Shown here: positions 9,701 through 18,427 of the stretch, in pieces
Numbering within the stretch: the stretch's first letter is position 1
Layout of the letters: each line of letters begins with the position of its first letter
Origin: Rhynchopus sp. YZ270_cl-10
Taxonomy: Eukaryota; Euglenozoa; Diplonemea; Diplonemida; Diplonemidae
DNA: 64,000 nt
Direction: 5' to 3'
Assembly (NCBI GenBank): GCA_964035575.1
Contig: OZ037851.1
Location: 434,001 to 498,000, forward strand
Translations under genes and position numbers: made by a program
Notes under the pieces: generated by a model
Seen by the model: only the letters and a program-made list of their open reading frames with translations
What the model was told of the DNA's origin: nothing
The model's database searches: none

Positions 9701-11127
9701 ACACGCAGTTCCTTGCATTTCCGGAGTGTCGATGCCCACAGGCAGTAGGTCTTGTGCTCCAGCACGGTGAACCCCCCATTCGCCAGTCTCTTTAGTTGAA
9801 TCTGGAGCTCCAGAGACATATTCGCCAGGCGGGCCAGCTCCACCTGTCGAGGGGGTGCTGCACCTGTCGAGTATTTCGTCGTCGGGGCTGCGATCGTTTT
9901 CTGCACCGGCTGCCTCACCTCACCACGGCCACGGTGGCCACGATTCGTGGGGATGCCATCGTCTCTCGCACACAGAAGTAGGTACTCCTCACTAGCCTGC
10001 GACACCGCATTCCACATGTCATGTACGTCCAGACGTGCTTCAGCTTCGTGGAAGCCCTTCGCAGCCAGGAGAGCGGCGCATTGTGCTGATCTCTGCACAC
10101 TCAGGTCAGGCTTCACCATCGACAGATCCTTCGGCACAACAAATCGGTAGACTAGTTGTGTGAAGGCGGCAAGAGAGAGCTCCACAGTGACAGCGCTGTG
10201 CTGCGGTACTCCCACGTGGTGCGTCGTACACCTGGACAAAGCAGCGGCCGCCACCTCATTCAGCAGTACGTGGTCAATCCGCGTACCTTCAGAGTCGCGT
10301 CGCATGAAGGTTGGAGGAGGGACACAACCGAGCCTTTGGGCCTGCACCACAGCAGCGTCAGTCCACCCAGACTTCACCGCTTCCCGCAGAATGTACGACG
10401 CAGAGACAGAGGTGTTCAGGTCACCGCACACAACCACCGGCACGTCCTTCCCTAGTGCATTAGGCATGGTGTTGAGGACGCAGTGCAGAAGTTTCTCGCG
10501 ATCCTTCTTCCTCCCTCCTTTAGAGCCTGAGTGAGCGTACACGTTGAAGATATACAGGAACACGCCTCCCGCCCCCAGGGCCAGACGCGTGAGCTGTATC
10601 CTGTCGTGGAACAAGTTGATGTCGGTCAACGTGTTGTCATGGAATGCGCTCGAGGGTCTGCGCACTAGTGTGGCTACACCGCCCCTCTCCGCAATGGTGG
10701 GGTGGCGGATACCTGCAAGCATGTATCCAGGCTGCGGTCTGCCCCATAATGGCTTCCAGACAGGCGGGAGGTCGGCTTCCATCCTGCGGGCACCTTCTTC
10801 CGTCAGCTTCACTTCCTGCAGGCAAAGCACTGTGCTGTTCAACGCAAGCGTGCAGGCAGCGTGGTTCGCGTATGATGTTACGTTGCAGGTGGTGACTGTT
10901 ATGCAGCCTTCGCTTGCAGGTGGTACGGCAGACAAAGGTGGTCCTGTGCTGGCGGCAGCGGTGCGCTGTTTCTTCGCTGCTGGTGGGCCGGCTGTGCGGT
11001 TGTTGTGCGTACCGGTCTTGCCAGATGGCTTGGCTTTCTTGGGTCCGGGGTGTGGGTGAACGCTACCGGATGTGACAAGTCGCTGCTGATTCGTAGTTGA
11101 CACGTGTTTAACGTGTTGCGGCTCAAG
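6739..11127 (-). CDS. LINE ORF2: AP endonuclease and reverse transcriptase
   Basis: The open frame covers about 1462 codons. It begins directly after the ORF1 stop, in the same frame. The first start-like codon is GTG at 11103, and no ATG precedes the endonuclease domain. Residue numbers below count from 11103. The AP endonuclease (about 65-310) shows LCLQEVKL near 94, NVYAHSG, VVCGDLN near 226, RIDHVLL and a terminal QHSAV. Reverse transcriptase (about 560-870) shows ACGVDGW, DQHGFRPRHG, LALDFAKCFDRVP, ILQGCPISV and the catalytic AYADDI near 833. Near 1185 is CPLC with a following H and C, the usual C-terminal zinc knuckle. The protein nicks target DNA and copies the element RNA there. An HPHPGP stretch near residue 20 resembles a degraded 2A-like peptide. 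Confidence 0.92.
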   Translation of the reverse strand, partial: LEPQHVKHVSTTNQQRLVTSGSVHPHPGPKKAKPSGKTGTHNNRTAGPPAAKKQRTAAASTGPPLSAVPPASEGCITVTTCNVTSYANHAACTLALNSTVLCLQEVKLTEEGARRMEADLPPVWKPLWGRPQPGYMLAGIRHPTIAERGGVATLVRRPSSAFHDNTLTDINLFHDRIQLTRLALGAGGVFLYIFNVYAHSGSKGGRKKDREKLLHCVLNTMPNALGKDVPVVVCGDLNTSVSASYILREAVKSGWTDAAVVQAQRLGCVPPPTFMRRDSEGTRIDHVLLNEVAAAALSRCTTHHVGVPQHSAVTVELSLAAFTQLVYRFVVPKDLSMVKPDLSVQRSAQCAALLAAKGFHEAEARLDVHDMWNAVSQASEEYLLLCARDDGIPTNRGHRGRGEVRQPVQKTIAAPTTKYSTGAAPPRQVELARLANMSLELQIQLKRLANGGFTVLEHKTYCLWASTLRKCKELRVRDLSVDELPLGIAEQLTLAADLHTTSATLASDLGRDNRVYREKQLKLKAVHNFDVDRKKLTAFCRGTLPDDLLAVARRDGTLTANAQEMDAILQEEWKSVFQLYRECPEPEYDDFDAVFGKHVAKHNMDLLPLTGEDLDRVLQSKKKSGACGVDGWRMGELKRLPVVLLNAFATTFNEIEESGTWPEALLTAIVTLTPKGEGKGPLDHRPITVTSSVYRLWASARVRSIQKWQETWIHKDQHGFRPRHGAHNVLFDICTQLEDALSGGEPLYGLALDFAKCFDRVPQKLTLELAARLGLHPRILQPLRTMYEQLQRRFQLPLGVGTPFRVTNGILQGCPISVVLINALVAVLLKDLDSCKNTCSRAYADDITLLSRKSMNSLEPCLRIVERFCAITGMKLNDTKTVAFGSRESFTSTLVSNTGHRYKTLVKVKILGVYLYCSKHSRRSSPERVRKAIAALQRLRCMPLAFYHKYRIVSECILPGALYEVPYALPSQSSLKELSTAVNTCLWGSDYGTRAGLAIRTVLLKSHRTDPAAIICNRSMNVVLDHIAFDATLRERCLSIHKRYNAGGGWDFRPHGPVGNMTSTSILTGVRWCDDLTTVTELSSAPVEEEKTHALGLLAPGERHHAIREIVRRQKFTDLALDRPTYDGAQYGVNLADTTYLHDQLQWSHPLLAYRLRRIICDGILYAHPTVLCLYESTKRGGIHLEVNQCPLCLTPTSGLAKHLLWTCPHTVSANVKEAHRPLLDRIGPNTPSCLAMHGIAPTNTPKHVVTDMQRYLLDVTTAVDDHLSSRTTTAPARHPWRMDFEVFDAPPYQEAIYRQLAPFFGKDDDPRCKQKRRELKQMLLWASSLKWSTANLPVTCVELAIDLEIFHRIYVLRPTSNIRERAAALRTLLNKLHRLCKALGIQNPFPASAISSSRGLRSIGAPGLIGYDRRPVFTYPRYTMHMLEHVIVRAKITNSGWGNDIIPDNKLVEASAAEAVR

Positions 11128-13047
11128 TCACTGGCTGTTGCCGAAGCACGTGGCACAGATGAGTGCGTCGCATCCTGGGCACTTCTTCGCACCGTGGGAC
11201 ACCGGTATCGAGCTAGTACAGCATGCACAAGTGGCGTCCGTTGCCTTCACTAACACTGTGCCCGCCTGTGTCCAGTCGTGCACATGCGCATCCTCCTCCT
11301 CACCCCCCGACGAGTCGGCGTCAGGCAGATCCACGTCCTCTTTCATATCCTCCCTGTCCCGGGACCGTGAGAGAGAGAACATTGCGGTTCCCAGCCTTTG
11401 GAAGATGGAGGTCGGAGCGTCTGCTGTTGCCGGTGTCGGTGTAGGCGCAGGCTGGCCGGACGCAGAACGCTTCACGCCCCTGATCGTATTGGTGGGGTCG
11501 GGGCTCAGTGGCGGGAAGTCCTCCATCGAGAGGGTCACCTTCTGCTTTCGCACTGTCCCGATGAACTTCATGGCTTTGCTCTTCTTGTTGCGCAGAGCCT
11601 CCTTGGTGCATGGTGTGACATGGAGTGACGACTTGCTACCGCGGCGGAAGACCGACCATTGGGGGGCAGTCGTGCTCTCGACAATGATCACTAAGAACCT
11701 CCCCGATCGGTACGTCTTGCGGGAGGCGCACTCCCACTGCGTCCTCAGCGAGCGCATCACATCATCCGCCTCCTCTGTGGAAGAGGCACCACGCACTTCG
11801 TACAGCTGTACCGCTTCGTCACGAGGTTCGCACGCCAAGTTGCCACCTGCTGTGCGGAACTTAGGCAGGTCGTCGATGCTGCTCATCCTCAAACCGTACC
11901 GATTGCCGGACCAAACGACACCATCGCTCTTCACCGCTTCGTGCACACGCAGCGCATCCTTCACCGTCGCCTCGGACTTGAACCAGAAGACAGGCTCTGC
12001 ATACCCTCCCTTCACATACGATGTAGTGCGCCAGAACACACCGTACTTCCCACTACTGCGCAGCAGGTCCATCTTCCTCTCCGCTGGCACGCGCACTGAT
12101 ACCAGGGCCTGGTCCTTGTAGTCGAAGAGGTTGAATATGCGGTTATGCGCAGTAACCACATCCAGCTGCTTCGTCGCACGCTTCACCAACGCCGCCATGG
12201 CGGAGTCGCGGGTCTTCTTGTCGGCCAGAAGTTTGACCGTCGAGGCGCTGAGGGTCTTCTTCTCGACAACCGCGTGGATCACGGTGGTGGAGTCCGTCAC
12301 CTCCGCTTGCGCATACTGCAGCTTCGGCGTCGACTGCACTCCCACGTACCAGAGGTACACGTCGCGGCACACGGTCAGGTCTCCTTTGCTAAAGAGCATA
12401 GGATCCTTGTGCTCCTCCTTCGGTGACGCGGACAGAGGCCTGAAGGAGAGTACCGCGTAAGCTCCGCCGTTCAGCTTTGCCAAGCCCTTCAAGCGGGTCA
12501 CCCACTCAATCCGCTCTGCCTCTGTTGCGTCTTTGGGCAGAAGGATTACCCCGTTTGCTGGTGGTGCGTCGCCGTCAAAATCAGCGGGCACCTTCACGGG
12601 GATGCCCCAGTCCTCCTGCCGCAGTTGCAGCGCCTGCGTCGCTGGGGGCTGCGTCGGGGCACCTGCCGTTCTCTTTGCTGCCGAGGAGTTGGTCCGGGTG
12701 TCCTTCACGTGGACCCAGGCGTTCTTCTTCTTCGGTGCCTTCGGTGCGGGCTTCTTCTTAGCCTCTTTGGGTGGTGAGGTATCCATTTGCTCGTCTTCGT
12801 CGTTCGTTGTAGGGGTGTTGTTGTTGTTGTTGTTGTTGTTGCTGTTGCTGTTGCTGTTCGTTGTAGGGGGTGGCGCCGTGTCCAGCCTTGCCCGTTTAGC
12901 GGGGGCGGGGCCAGCGTCCTCGTCGTCAAAGGCGAGATCGAGGAGTAACTCCAAGATCGCGATGAGCCGCTGGCGCACGAGAGGGGACTTTGCCTTAGTC
13001 TTAAGGACCTTGGCCTTCTTCAGCAGCTCCTCGAAGCTTGAAGACAT
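11128..13047 (-). CDS. LINE ORF1: nucleic-acid-binding protein
   Basis: 639 residues from the ATG at 13047. The N-terminus is helical and charged (SSFEELLKKAKVLKTKAKS), followed by a Ser/Asn run encoded by a trinucleotide repeat and a Lys/Pro-rich basic segment. The middle (about 160-450) is a folded, unassigned region. The C-terminus carries CACC, then KKCPGCDALICATCF, a multi-cysteine zinc-binding motif of RING/ribbon type. ORF1 proteins of LINEs coat element RNA and act as chaperones, and the role here follows from position and composition. It ends at a TGA that is in frame with ORF2. Base composition is GC-rich compared with host genes. Confidence 0.82.
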   Translation of the reverse strand: MSSSFEELLKKAKVLKTKAKSPLVRQRLIAILELLLDLAFDDEDAGPAPAKRARLDTAPPPTTNSNSNSNNNNNNNNTPTTNDEDEQMDTSPPKEAKKKPAPKAPKKKNAWVHVKDTRTNSSAAKRTAGAPTQPPATQALQLRQEDWGIPVKVPADFDGDAPPANGVILLPKDATEAERIEWVTRLKGLAKLNGGAYAVLSFRPLSASPKEEHKDPMLFSKGDLTVCRDVYLWYVGVQSTPKLQYAQAEVTDSTTVIHAVVEKKTLSASTVKLLADKKTRDSAMAALVKRATKQLDVVTAHNRIFNLFDYKDQALVSVRVPAERKMDLLRSSGKYGVFWRTTSYVKGGYAEPVFWFKSEATVKDALRVHEAVKSDGVVWSGNRYGLRMSSIDDLPKFRTAGGNLACEPRDEAVQLYEVRGASSTEEADDVMRSLRTQWECASRKTYRSGRFLVIIVESTTAPQWSVFRRGSKSSLHVTPCTKEALRNKKSKAMKFIGTVRKQKVTLSMEDFPPLSPDPTNTIRGVKRSASGQPAPTPTPATADAPTSIFQRLGTAMFSLSRSRDREDMKEDVDLPDADSSGGEEEDAHVHDWTQAGTVLVKATDATCACCTSSIPVSHGAKKCPGCDALICATCFGNSQ

Positions 13048-13378
13048 TTTGTGATGCCGATATGTGTCGGGGGGGAAGAACTCCTAGTGACCCTTCACAA
13101 GCCGCACCACGTAGGGGGGGGGTTGACAAACACCAAGGCGGCAGGGGCGGGGGGGGAGGGGAAACCAAGGTGCCAGGGTGGGGGGTGGGGGGCGGGGGTA
13201 GGGGACGGGGGGAGTGATTGTCAGAGGGGGGTTACGTAGCGAGACCAATGAAGTACAGAAAGCAAAAAAAAAAGGGCTATTTTTTCAAGAAACATTTTTA
13301 CAAAAAAATAAACAGCCCCCATCCAGGGGGCAAGATCTACGGTTCGTTGTTTTTTTTAAAAAAAATCAAACAAAACAA
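13048..13378. other. G-rich spacer upstream of LINE ORF1
   Basis: The plus strand from about 13060 to 13230 is extremely G-rich with many runs of three or more G, so the LINE strand is C-rich. It could be the 5' untranslated region and promoter of the LINE and could form quadruplexes on the plus strand. The rest is A/T-rich with no gene. Confidence 0.4.
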
Positions 13379-13411
13379 AGGGTACGCGACTTCAAAGAAG
13401 TCTGCAGTACC
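13379..13411. repeat. Perfect short hairpin
   Basis: GGGTAC, gc, GACTTC, loop AAA, GAAGTC, tgca, GTACCC. Both stems are perfect. It lies between the LINE and the Tc1/mariner-like element. Its role is unknown; it may be a miniature mobile hairpin. Confidence 0.45.
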
Positions 13412-13644
13412 CGAGGGGGAGTAAACAAAGGGGCAATGGTTCATATGGGATACACACAAAAAAATAAATGGATTGTGCTACAAAAGTATTTTCATCATAC
13501 GCAATCAATAAATTGATAGTATACAGTGTGTCCCAGAATTAATGTCACCCAGTGGTCGCGCTAATTATGGGAAAAAATGGGGAAAAAATGGATTTCGGGT
13601 ACGGAAAAACGTTCCTTGAAAAGGTTAGCTGGGGAGGCCCGGAA

Positions 13645-13735
13645 ACCCCGTTTTGTGGCATTTCCGGGCCAATCCCGGCTTGTGGTGGGGTATATACGGA
13701 AAAATGGACAAAATTTTAGTGACTTAAATTTTCGC
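13645..13735 (+). repeat. Dispersed repeat E, degenerate copy
   Basis: GTGGCATTTCCGGGCCAATC, then TTGTGGTGGGG and AAATGGACAAAATTTT, follow the same order of blocks as the better copies at 13838-13935 and 14022-14108. Confidence 0.4.
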
Positions 13736-13837
13736 AAAATATGAACCCATACTCGTAAACAAGGGTCATTTTCAGGAAAATTCGGAAAATTCCGAGATTT
13801 GGAAGCAATATTTCTCCTGAAAATCAGTGGGTTTTCA

Positions 13838-13935
13838 GCCCCAAAACATACCGCGATTGGAATTTCCGGAATCCGTCCGCGCTGTGGTGGGGTCACTTTG
13901 CCGAAATGGCCAATTTTTTGGTTTTGGTCAAAATC
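13838..13935 (+). repeat. Dispersed repeat E, copy 2
   Basis: Order of blocks: AATTTCCGGAATCCGTCCG, CTGTGGTGGGGTCACTTTG, CCGAAATGG, TTTTTTGGTTTTGGTCAAAA. Near-identical blocks recur at 14022-14108 and, inverted, at 60950-61040 and 61303-61380. Confidence 0.6.
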
Positions 13936-14021
13936 CATGTGGGTAAAGAGGGCCAATGTAAATCCCACAACCAGATTTTCTCTCCCTGATCCTGACGTCT
14001 TGCAACATGAAAATGCGCGAA

Positions 14022-14108
14022 AACACCGGCATTTGCATTTCCGGAATTCGTCCGTTCTGTGGTGGGGTCAATTTGCCGAAATGGACAAGTTCTTGGTTTT
14101 GGTCAAAA
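14022..14108 (+). repeat. Dispersed repeat E, copy 3
   Basis: AAACACCGGCATTTGCATTT, CCGGAATTCGTCCG, TGTGGTGGGGTCAATTTG, CCGAAATGGACAAGTTCTTG. It is the closest match to the inverted copies near 61 kb. Confidence 0.6.
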
Positions 14109-14235
14109 CCCGTCAGTGTAAGGTAAAGGGGGCAAGTGTTTGCCTGTAGAAACTGGAAGGGAACAGGCAGCGCCGCAGGCGCACGGTAACCAACTTTTTT
14201 TTTTTTTCCTTTTCTTTTTTCTCCTCTTTCTTTTG

Positions 14236-17200
14236 CAGGGTCCTCAACCGTAGACAAAGTCTGGCCACAGATTTGTCTAAGTTAAAAAAAAAGGCTAAAA
14301 AAAAATTTTCGCGCTCCGCGCGAAAAGGTCCTGTACAAAGCTAAAAATTGGGGGCTTTTTTTTTTTGTGTTGCTTTTTCGAAACTCGTTAAGTGGTCTTT
14401 TCATTTCAATAGAAGAGTTCGACAAATGAACAATCACACCCCACCCCACCCCTTCGCCCCACCCGTACCCCTAACCCCATTGTCCCCCCAACCTGATAAG
14501 CATCACACAGAAACTCTAACCTTCTTTCTTTTAAAGGCTTCAAAAATCCTTTGGATTTGGTCAGGCGTAAATTTATTCTCATTTGTCTCTGCCTGTTTGC
14601 ACATAAGAATGCATAGCAGACTTGAATCCAGCAGTTTGTTTCTGTAGCTATTCTTGACGTACTTCATGCCGTTGAAGCAGCGCTCGTCTTCAACTGATGT
14701 GACGGGGATTGACAACCCAAGCAAAACAAGATCCCTCATAATGGGGTAGGCGTCTCCTGCGGAACTTGTCAAGAATGTTGCGATCAGGTCCGAAGTGTCC
14801 TTTGTTGTAGTTCTCTTCGACAAAACGTCCACCAGGATCCTCCATTCTTTCACAGCTACAGCTTTCTTTGTCTCCAGACTGTTCAGTTCTGGCGACTCCT
14901 CAACGAACGGCGTCGTGTCCACGCTCAGTAACGGCGTTGTTTGAGTGCGCGATATCACAGTATGCTCCGTCTTGGAGTACTCTGGTCTCCCACGCGTCTT
15001 CTCGCCCACAACATCGTACTTTTTGTACTCGAGTGTATGCAGCTCAGTAAATTCCTCGATGAGCTTCTTCACCTCGGTGTTGCCGTAGATCGCCAGCCCG
15101 TCCGCGTTAGCAGGGAGGTTGCGGATGTCGAATACTGAGAAGCATCTCACAATGTCCATGTTCACGAATCGTTCACTGAGGCACTTCAGCAGCTCCTTGA
15201 GGTATGGCTTGCAGACCGTGTCGTGATGAATCGCAAAGTTCCGACGGGAAAGTTTTGTACCGTGGCATTGATTATACCTCGGTACCCATTCTGGGTAGAA
15301 CGGGAACATGTTCGGGTTGGTTTCAAGCAACGACAATGACGCAACACATTTGTCGATGTGGCTGCAAACGGTGAGCAGGTTTGTGTTCCTGCTCTGGAGC
15401 GACGTCGACAGCACGTTCAACTCGTCCAGGACCACCGTCATGAAGGACAACGTTGCAAAAAAACCGGGCTCTTTGATGTGCTGCGCGATGAACGGTGCTT
15501 CCACGTCGCCGGCCTCTCCAAGCTTGCACAGGGCGCTGTGCACGGCGGGGTACTCCTTGCGGACGGTGCTGCAACACCTGCCGTTGGTGAGCCACCGGGT
15601 GTCACCCGGCTTTGCGATGAGGATGTCACAGTACTCACACAAGTCGCGAAGTTCCTCCAGCATCTCCTCCAGGGTGTCGAGCTTAATCTTGGATCCCGAA
15701 AAAAAAACCCACACCCACCGCAGGCCGTCGAAGAACCGGGTAATCTCCGGCGATTTCCCCTCTGCCGCTGCTTCTGGGCCACAGAGTGCGAGGGAGTGTG
15801 CGTAGCACCAGGTGAAGAGGGCGCCTGGGTTTATGTCTGCACGGATTTGTTGTTGGCAGCCCTTGTTCGAGGAACGCATTGCCGATGCGCCATCAAACGA
15901 GCATCCACTCATCTTCCCGTAGTCGAGCCCGAGCTGGTCTATCCACTTCGTCAGCAACGACGCGTAACCAGCCCCCGTCTGGTCCTTCAGCTCACCCATC
16001 ATGATGAGCTTCTCGACGGGGGTGGCACCGACCATGTATCGCACGACGAAGACGAGTTGCTCCTTCTTGCTGACGTCGCGTGAGCAATCCCCCGACAGGC
16101 CCCAGAAACGGGAGGCTTTGACCTGCTTGAGGAGGTCTTCTGTCAACACCTCCGTGATGCAGGACATGATCTCTAAGACTGCACCGCAGCTGAGATAGCG
16201 TATTTGTTGTCTGAGGTATGCCTCCATGTCGGTGCACTCCAGCTTGTCTGCGAAAAAACTCAGAAACTCCTCCAAGTTAGAGTGCCCTACACCTTTGCGC
16301 GCGAGGAAAACAATAACCTCAATGCATATTTTCAGCATTTTTTGGTTGAACTCGACTTCTTTGTCGCTGTTGGCGTGCAACGTGTGAAGCACGGTTCCAT
16401 TGGAAGCCTGCAGAGCGGCAGCCTTCACGAGACGTTGGTGTTTGGGGTCGCCTGCATGCGCAGGGAGGTCTCTGGCGAGCTTGGTCTTTGCATGAGAGAA
16501 AGCACCACAATACAAGCACTTGAACTTGTCTTCACCCACCACCAACCAGGGGGAAAAACGGTTCAAATGGCCCTGCACCGTGCTCTCCCGCAGACCCATA
16601 CAACCTTTCTCCTGCGCTTCGCGTTTACGTTTCAGCGTGTTGGTGGAGTCGGTGTTCGCTGGTGCGGTCGTGGTGTTCGTGAGGTTGGGATTGTTCGTGT
16701 TGGAGTGCGTGGGACCTAAGAAGACAACATCGCCGTCAGAAGAGTACTCGTCGACATCATCGATTTCCATTGCTGCCTCGGGTTGCTCGGATGCTGCGTT
16801 GCGTCTCACTGGCACACATTGCTCCTCCTCCTCTTCTTCGGACGTTGAATCCACGTACTTAACAGCACTCACCTGTGGAGCCATCATCACCACACGTTTC
16901 TTCACCTTCTTGCCTTGCGACACCTGGCTCTGCACAGACACGGCAGAGGCATCGCTGTCTCCCCCCTTCTCTGCTTCGTTCATGGCGAACTCATGCGCCT
17001 CCGCAACGATCGTCAGGATCGTCTTCCGCTTGCTCCCCTCCCTGTCGTCGTCCGCCAGTTTGGCGCGATCAAACTCCTTCAACCAGAGTTTGAGCACCTT
17101 GTTGGTGTCGTTCTGGTGGTTTTTAAACCCCCTCACCGTCCCCTCCGCCACAAGAAAAAGGTGAAGGGAAGCGAGCCGGGGTGTCGGACCATCGGGGATG

Positions 17201-17607
17201 GACTTGTACTTGCCTGAAGACCACAGGTCGTAGTGCGTATCCCCTTTGTTGGGTTCCACCACACGTACCACAGGTGCCGCAACAGCTCCCTTCTTGAACA
17301 TGGACACGATGGTGGGCTGTGCTTTGGAGGTCTTGGCAGTGGCAGGCATTTTTGCGGATGAGTTTGTTCAATTGTAGTTAGTCTGAGGAGGTGGCTTGTG
17401 TGGGTGGGTACAATGGGGTCCGCGCAGGTGAGGACTGAGGGAGTCTTGAGGGAACTCATTTTTTTTTTTGTTTTCAGTAAAGCTTCTTCTCTTTCAAACC
17501 ACCCAAAAACCCAAAACCCAGGTTTTGTCTAACTTAGACAAAGCGTTTTTCAAAAAAAAAAAAAATTGTCTAAGTTAAGGCCTAACTTAGACAGGTTGAG
17601 GACCCTG
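14236..17607 (-). mobile_element. Complete hAT transposon
   Basis: The ends are CAGGGTCCTCAACC (14236-14249) and its exact inverse (17594-17607). They are flanked by a perfect 8-base target duplication, TTCTTTTG (14228-14235 and 17608-17615), the hallmark of hAT elements. Subterminal copies of TTGTCTAAGTTA and its inverse at about 14272, 17526, 17568 and 17582 are likely transposase-binding sites. The element is 3372 bases, carries one intact transposase frame and lies inside the Tc1/mariner-like element, so it is the younger insertion. Confidence 0.95.
14503..17349 (-). CDS. hAT transposase with BED zinc finger
   Basis: 948 residues from the ATG at 17349 to the stop at 14503. The N-terminal third is charged and low in complexity. 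A BED-type zinc finger near residues 262-310 shows FKCLYCGAFSHAK followed by the paired histidines of LPAHAGDPKHQR. The RNase H-like core follows, with FWGLSGDCSRD, then MSGCSFDGASAMRS and a histidine in WCYAHSLAL. The C-terminal dimerisation region near residue 880 reads LSIPVTSVEDERCFNGMKYV, then YRNKL, diagnostic of hAT transposases. The enzyme cuts and moves the element by binding its terminal repeats. No stop or frameshift interrupts it, so it may be active. It is not a host gene, but it shares the strand of the host array. Confidence 0.95.
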   Translation of the reverse strand: MPATAKTSKAQPTIVSMFKKGAVAAPVVRVVEPNKGDTHYDLWSSGKYKSIPDGPTPRLASLHLFLVAEGTVRGFKNHQNDTNKVLKLWLKEFDRAKLADDDREGSKRKTILTIVAEAHEFAMNEAEKGGDSDASAVSVQSQVSQGKKVKKRVVMMAPQVSAVKYVDSTSEEEEEEQCVPVRRNAASEQPEAAMEIDDVDEYSSDGDVVFLGPTHSNTNNPNLTNTTTAPANTDSTNTLKRKREAQEKGCMGLRESTVQGHLNRFSPWLVVGEDKFKCLYCGAFSHAKTKLARDLPAHAGDPKHQRLVKAAALQASNGTVLHTLHANSDKEVEFNQKMLKICIEVIVFLARKGVGHSNLEEFLSFFADKLECTDMEAYLRQQIRYLSCGAVLEIMSCITEVLTEDLLKQVKASRFWGLSGDCSRDVSKKEQLVFVVRYMVGATPVEKLIMMGELKDQTGAGYASLLTKWIDQLGLDYGKMSGCSFDGASAMRSSNKGCQQQIRADINPGALFTWCYAHSLALCGPEAAAEGKSPEITRFFDGLRWVWVFFSGSKIKLDTLEEMLEELRDLCEYCDILIAKPGDTRWLTNGRCCSTVRKEYPAVHSALCKLGEAGDVEAPFIAQHIKEPGFFATLSFMTVVLDELNVLSTSLQSRNTNLLTVCSHIDKCVASLSLLETNPNMFPFYPEWVPRYNQCHGTKLSRRNFAIHHDTVCKPYLKELLKCLSERFVNMDIVRCFSVFDIRNLPANADGLAIYGNTEVKKLIEEFTELHTLEYKKYDVVGEKTRGRPEYSKTEHTVISRTQTTPLLSVDTTPFVEESPELNSLETKKAVAVKEWRILVDVLSKRTTTKDTSDLIATFLTSSAGDAYPIMRDLVLLGLSIPVTSVEDERCFNGMKYVKNSYRNKLLDSSLLCILMCKQAETNENKFTPDQIQRIFEAFKRKKVRVSV

Positions 17608-17841
17608 TTCTTTTGACTTTCCGAGCCAATTGCGTTCCACGGCGGGGTCACATGTATATGCAAGTCCACTATGTGGTCTTACTCAACAATATTAGAACTT
17701 CTGGTTTCTTAATGAAATCCCCGTACTGCAAAAAAAAAACGTTCCTACCAAAACCCCCAAAAATCCCGGGATGAGGGATGGACTTTAGCGCGAGCTCTGA
17801 TGTCACCTGGCAACATTTTTAAAAAATAAGCAAAATTTGAC

Positions 17842-18138
17842 TTGGGCATTTTCAAAATCAAAAAAAAATCACCCTTTTTAATTCAGGAACACAAGAAAAG
17901 CGAAAATAAAATTGTTAAGGTCCATGTGGTGAACACAGAGGCTACCAGGAAAGGGATGCGGCTACAGGGTGCATCTCTGATCGTTGATGGCGGGAAGGGC
18001 TATGATGAGGTGGAAGCTGCTTGGGTGGTTTCACAGCACACCTTGATGAGGTGGGTGAAGCAGTACCGAGCTGGCGAGCGCAGCTTCTCGGACAAGCCAG
18101 GGAGGAGACGAAAGAGATCACCTCAAGACCCAGAATAA
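17842..18138 (+). pseudogene. Tc1-type transposase remnant (helix-turn-helix only)
   Basis: The frame reads RLQGASLIVDGGKGYDEVEA, then WVVSQHTLMRWVKQYRAGER and a basic GRRRKR, the layout of the N-terminal helix-turn-helix of Tc1/IS630-type transposases. It stops shortly after, about 260 bases before the right terminal repeat. The DDE catalytic part is missing, so this is a truncated copy inside the Tc1/mariner-like element. Confidence 0.6.
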
Positions 18139-18427
18139 GGTGGTTAAGCAGTGTCGGGACAATGTGTTTTTACTTCATTACGTGCCTGCGTACTAGAGTC
18201 GTTTACACTGTCCACTATCCACCTCATTTATATTTTTTGTAGACCCTTTTTTGCAAAAAAGGGTTCTTGCAATGTAAATATTTCACCCCCTACACACTTT
18301 TTATTCACGACAAGGTGAAAACTGTCACGAAATTTGTCCACTTTTGCATATTTTTACAAAAGTGTCGCCAGGTGACATTAATTCTGGGACACACTGTATG
18401 GGGAGGGATCAACAAACAAAAAGTGAA

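Larger units (their letters stand above)
6688..13047 (-). mobile_element. Non-LTR retrotransposon (LINE), apparently full length
   Basis: Two long minus-strand frames, an ORF1 with a C-terminal zinc-binding motif and an ORF2 with an AP-type endonuclease, reverse transcriptase and zinc knuckle, together make a LINE of at least 6.3 kb. Both frames are intact and GC-richer than the host genes, which suggests a recent insertion. The 3' end is placed near 6688 because the last ~55 bases recur alone at 50361-50415. The C-rich (on this strand) stretch up to about 13240 may be its 5' untranslated region, so the 5' boundary is uncertain. No clear target-site duplication was found, and the 3' end has a T-rich rather than poly(A) tract. 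Confidence 0.85.
13524..18396 (+). mobile_element. Tc1/mariner-like element split by a nested hAT transposon
   Basis: The left end begins CAGTGTGTCCCAGAATTAAT (13524) and the right end is its exact inverse, ending at 18396. The terminal inverted repeat is perfect for 26 bases. Each end is flanked by TA (13522-13523 and 18397-18398), the target duplication typical of Tc1/mariner elements. Without the hAT insert and its duplicated 8 bases the element would be about 1.49 kb, a normal length for this superfamily. Inside are a helix-turn-helix fragment of the transposase (17842-18138) and several copies of repeat E. No DDE catalytic domain is seen, so it is a dead or non-autonomous copy. Confidence 0.88.

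Noticed and set aside
11138-12121. 327-codon plus-strand frame opposite LINE ORF1
   Set aside because: Shadow of a GC-rich coding strand. It has no domain, whereas the minus-strand frame has a zinc-binding motif and LINE context.
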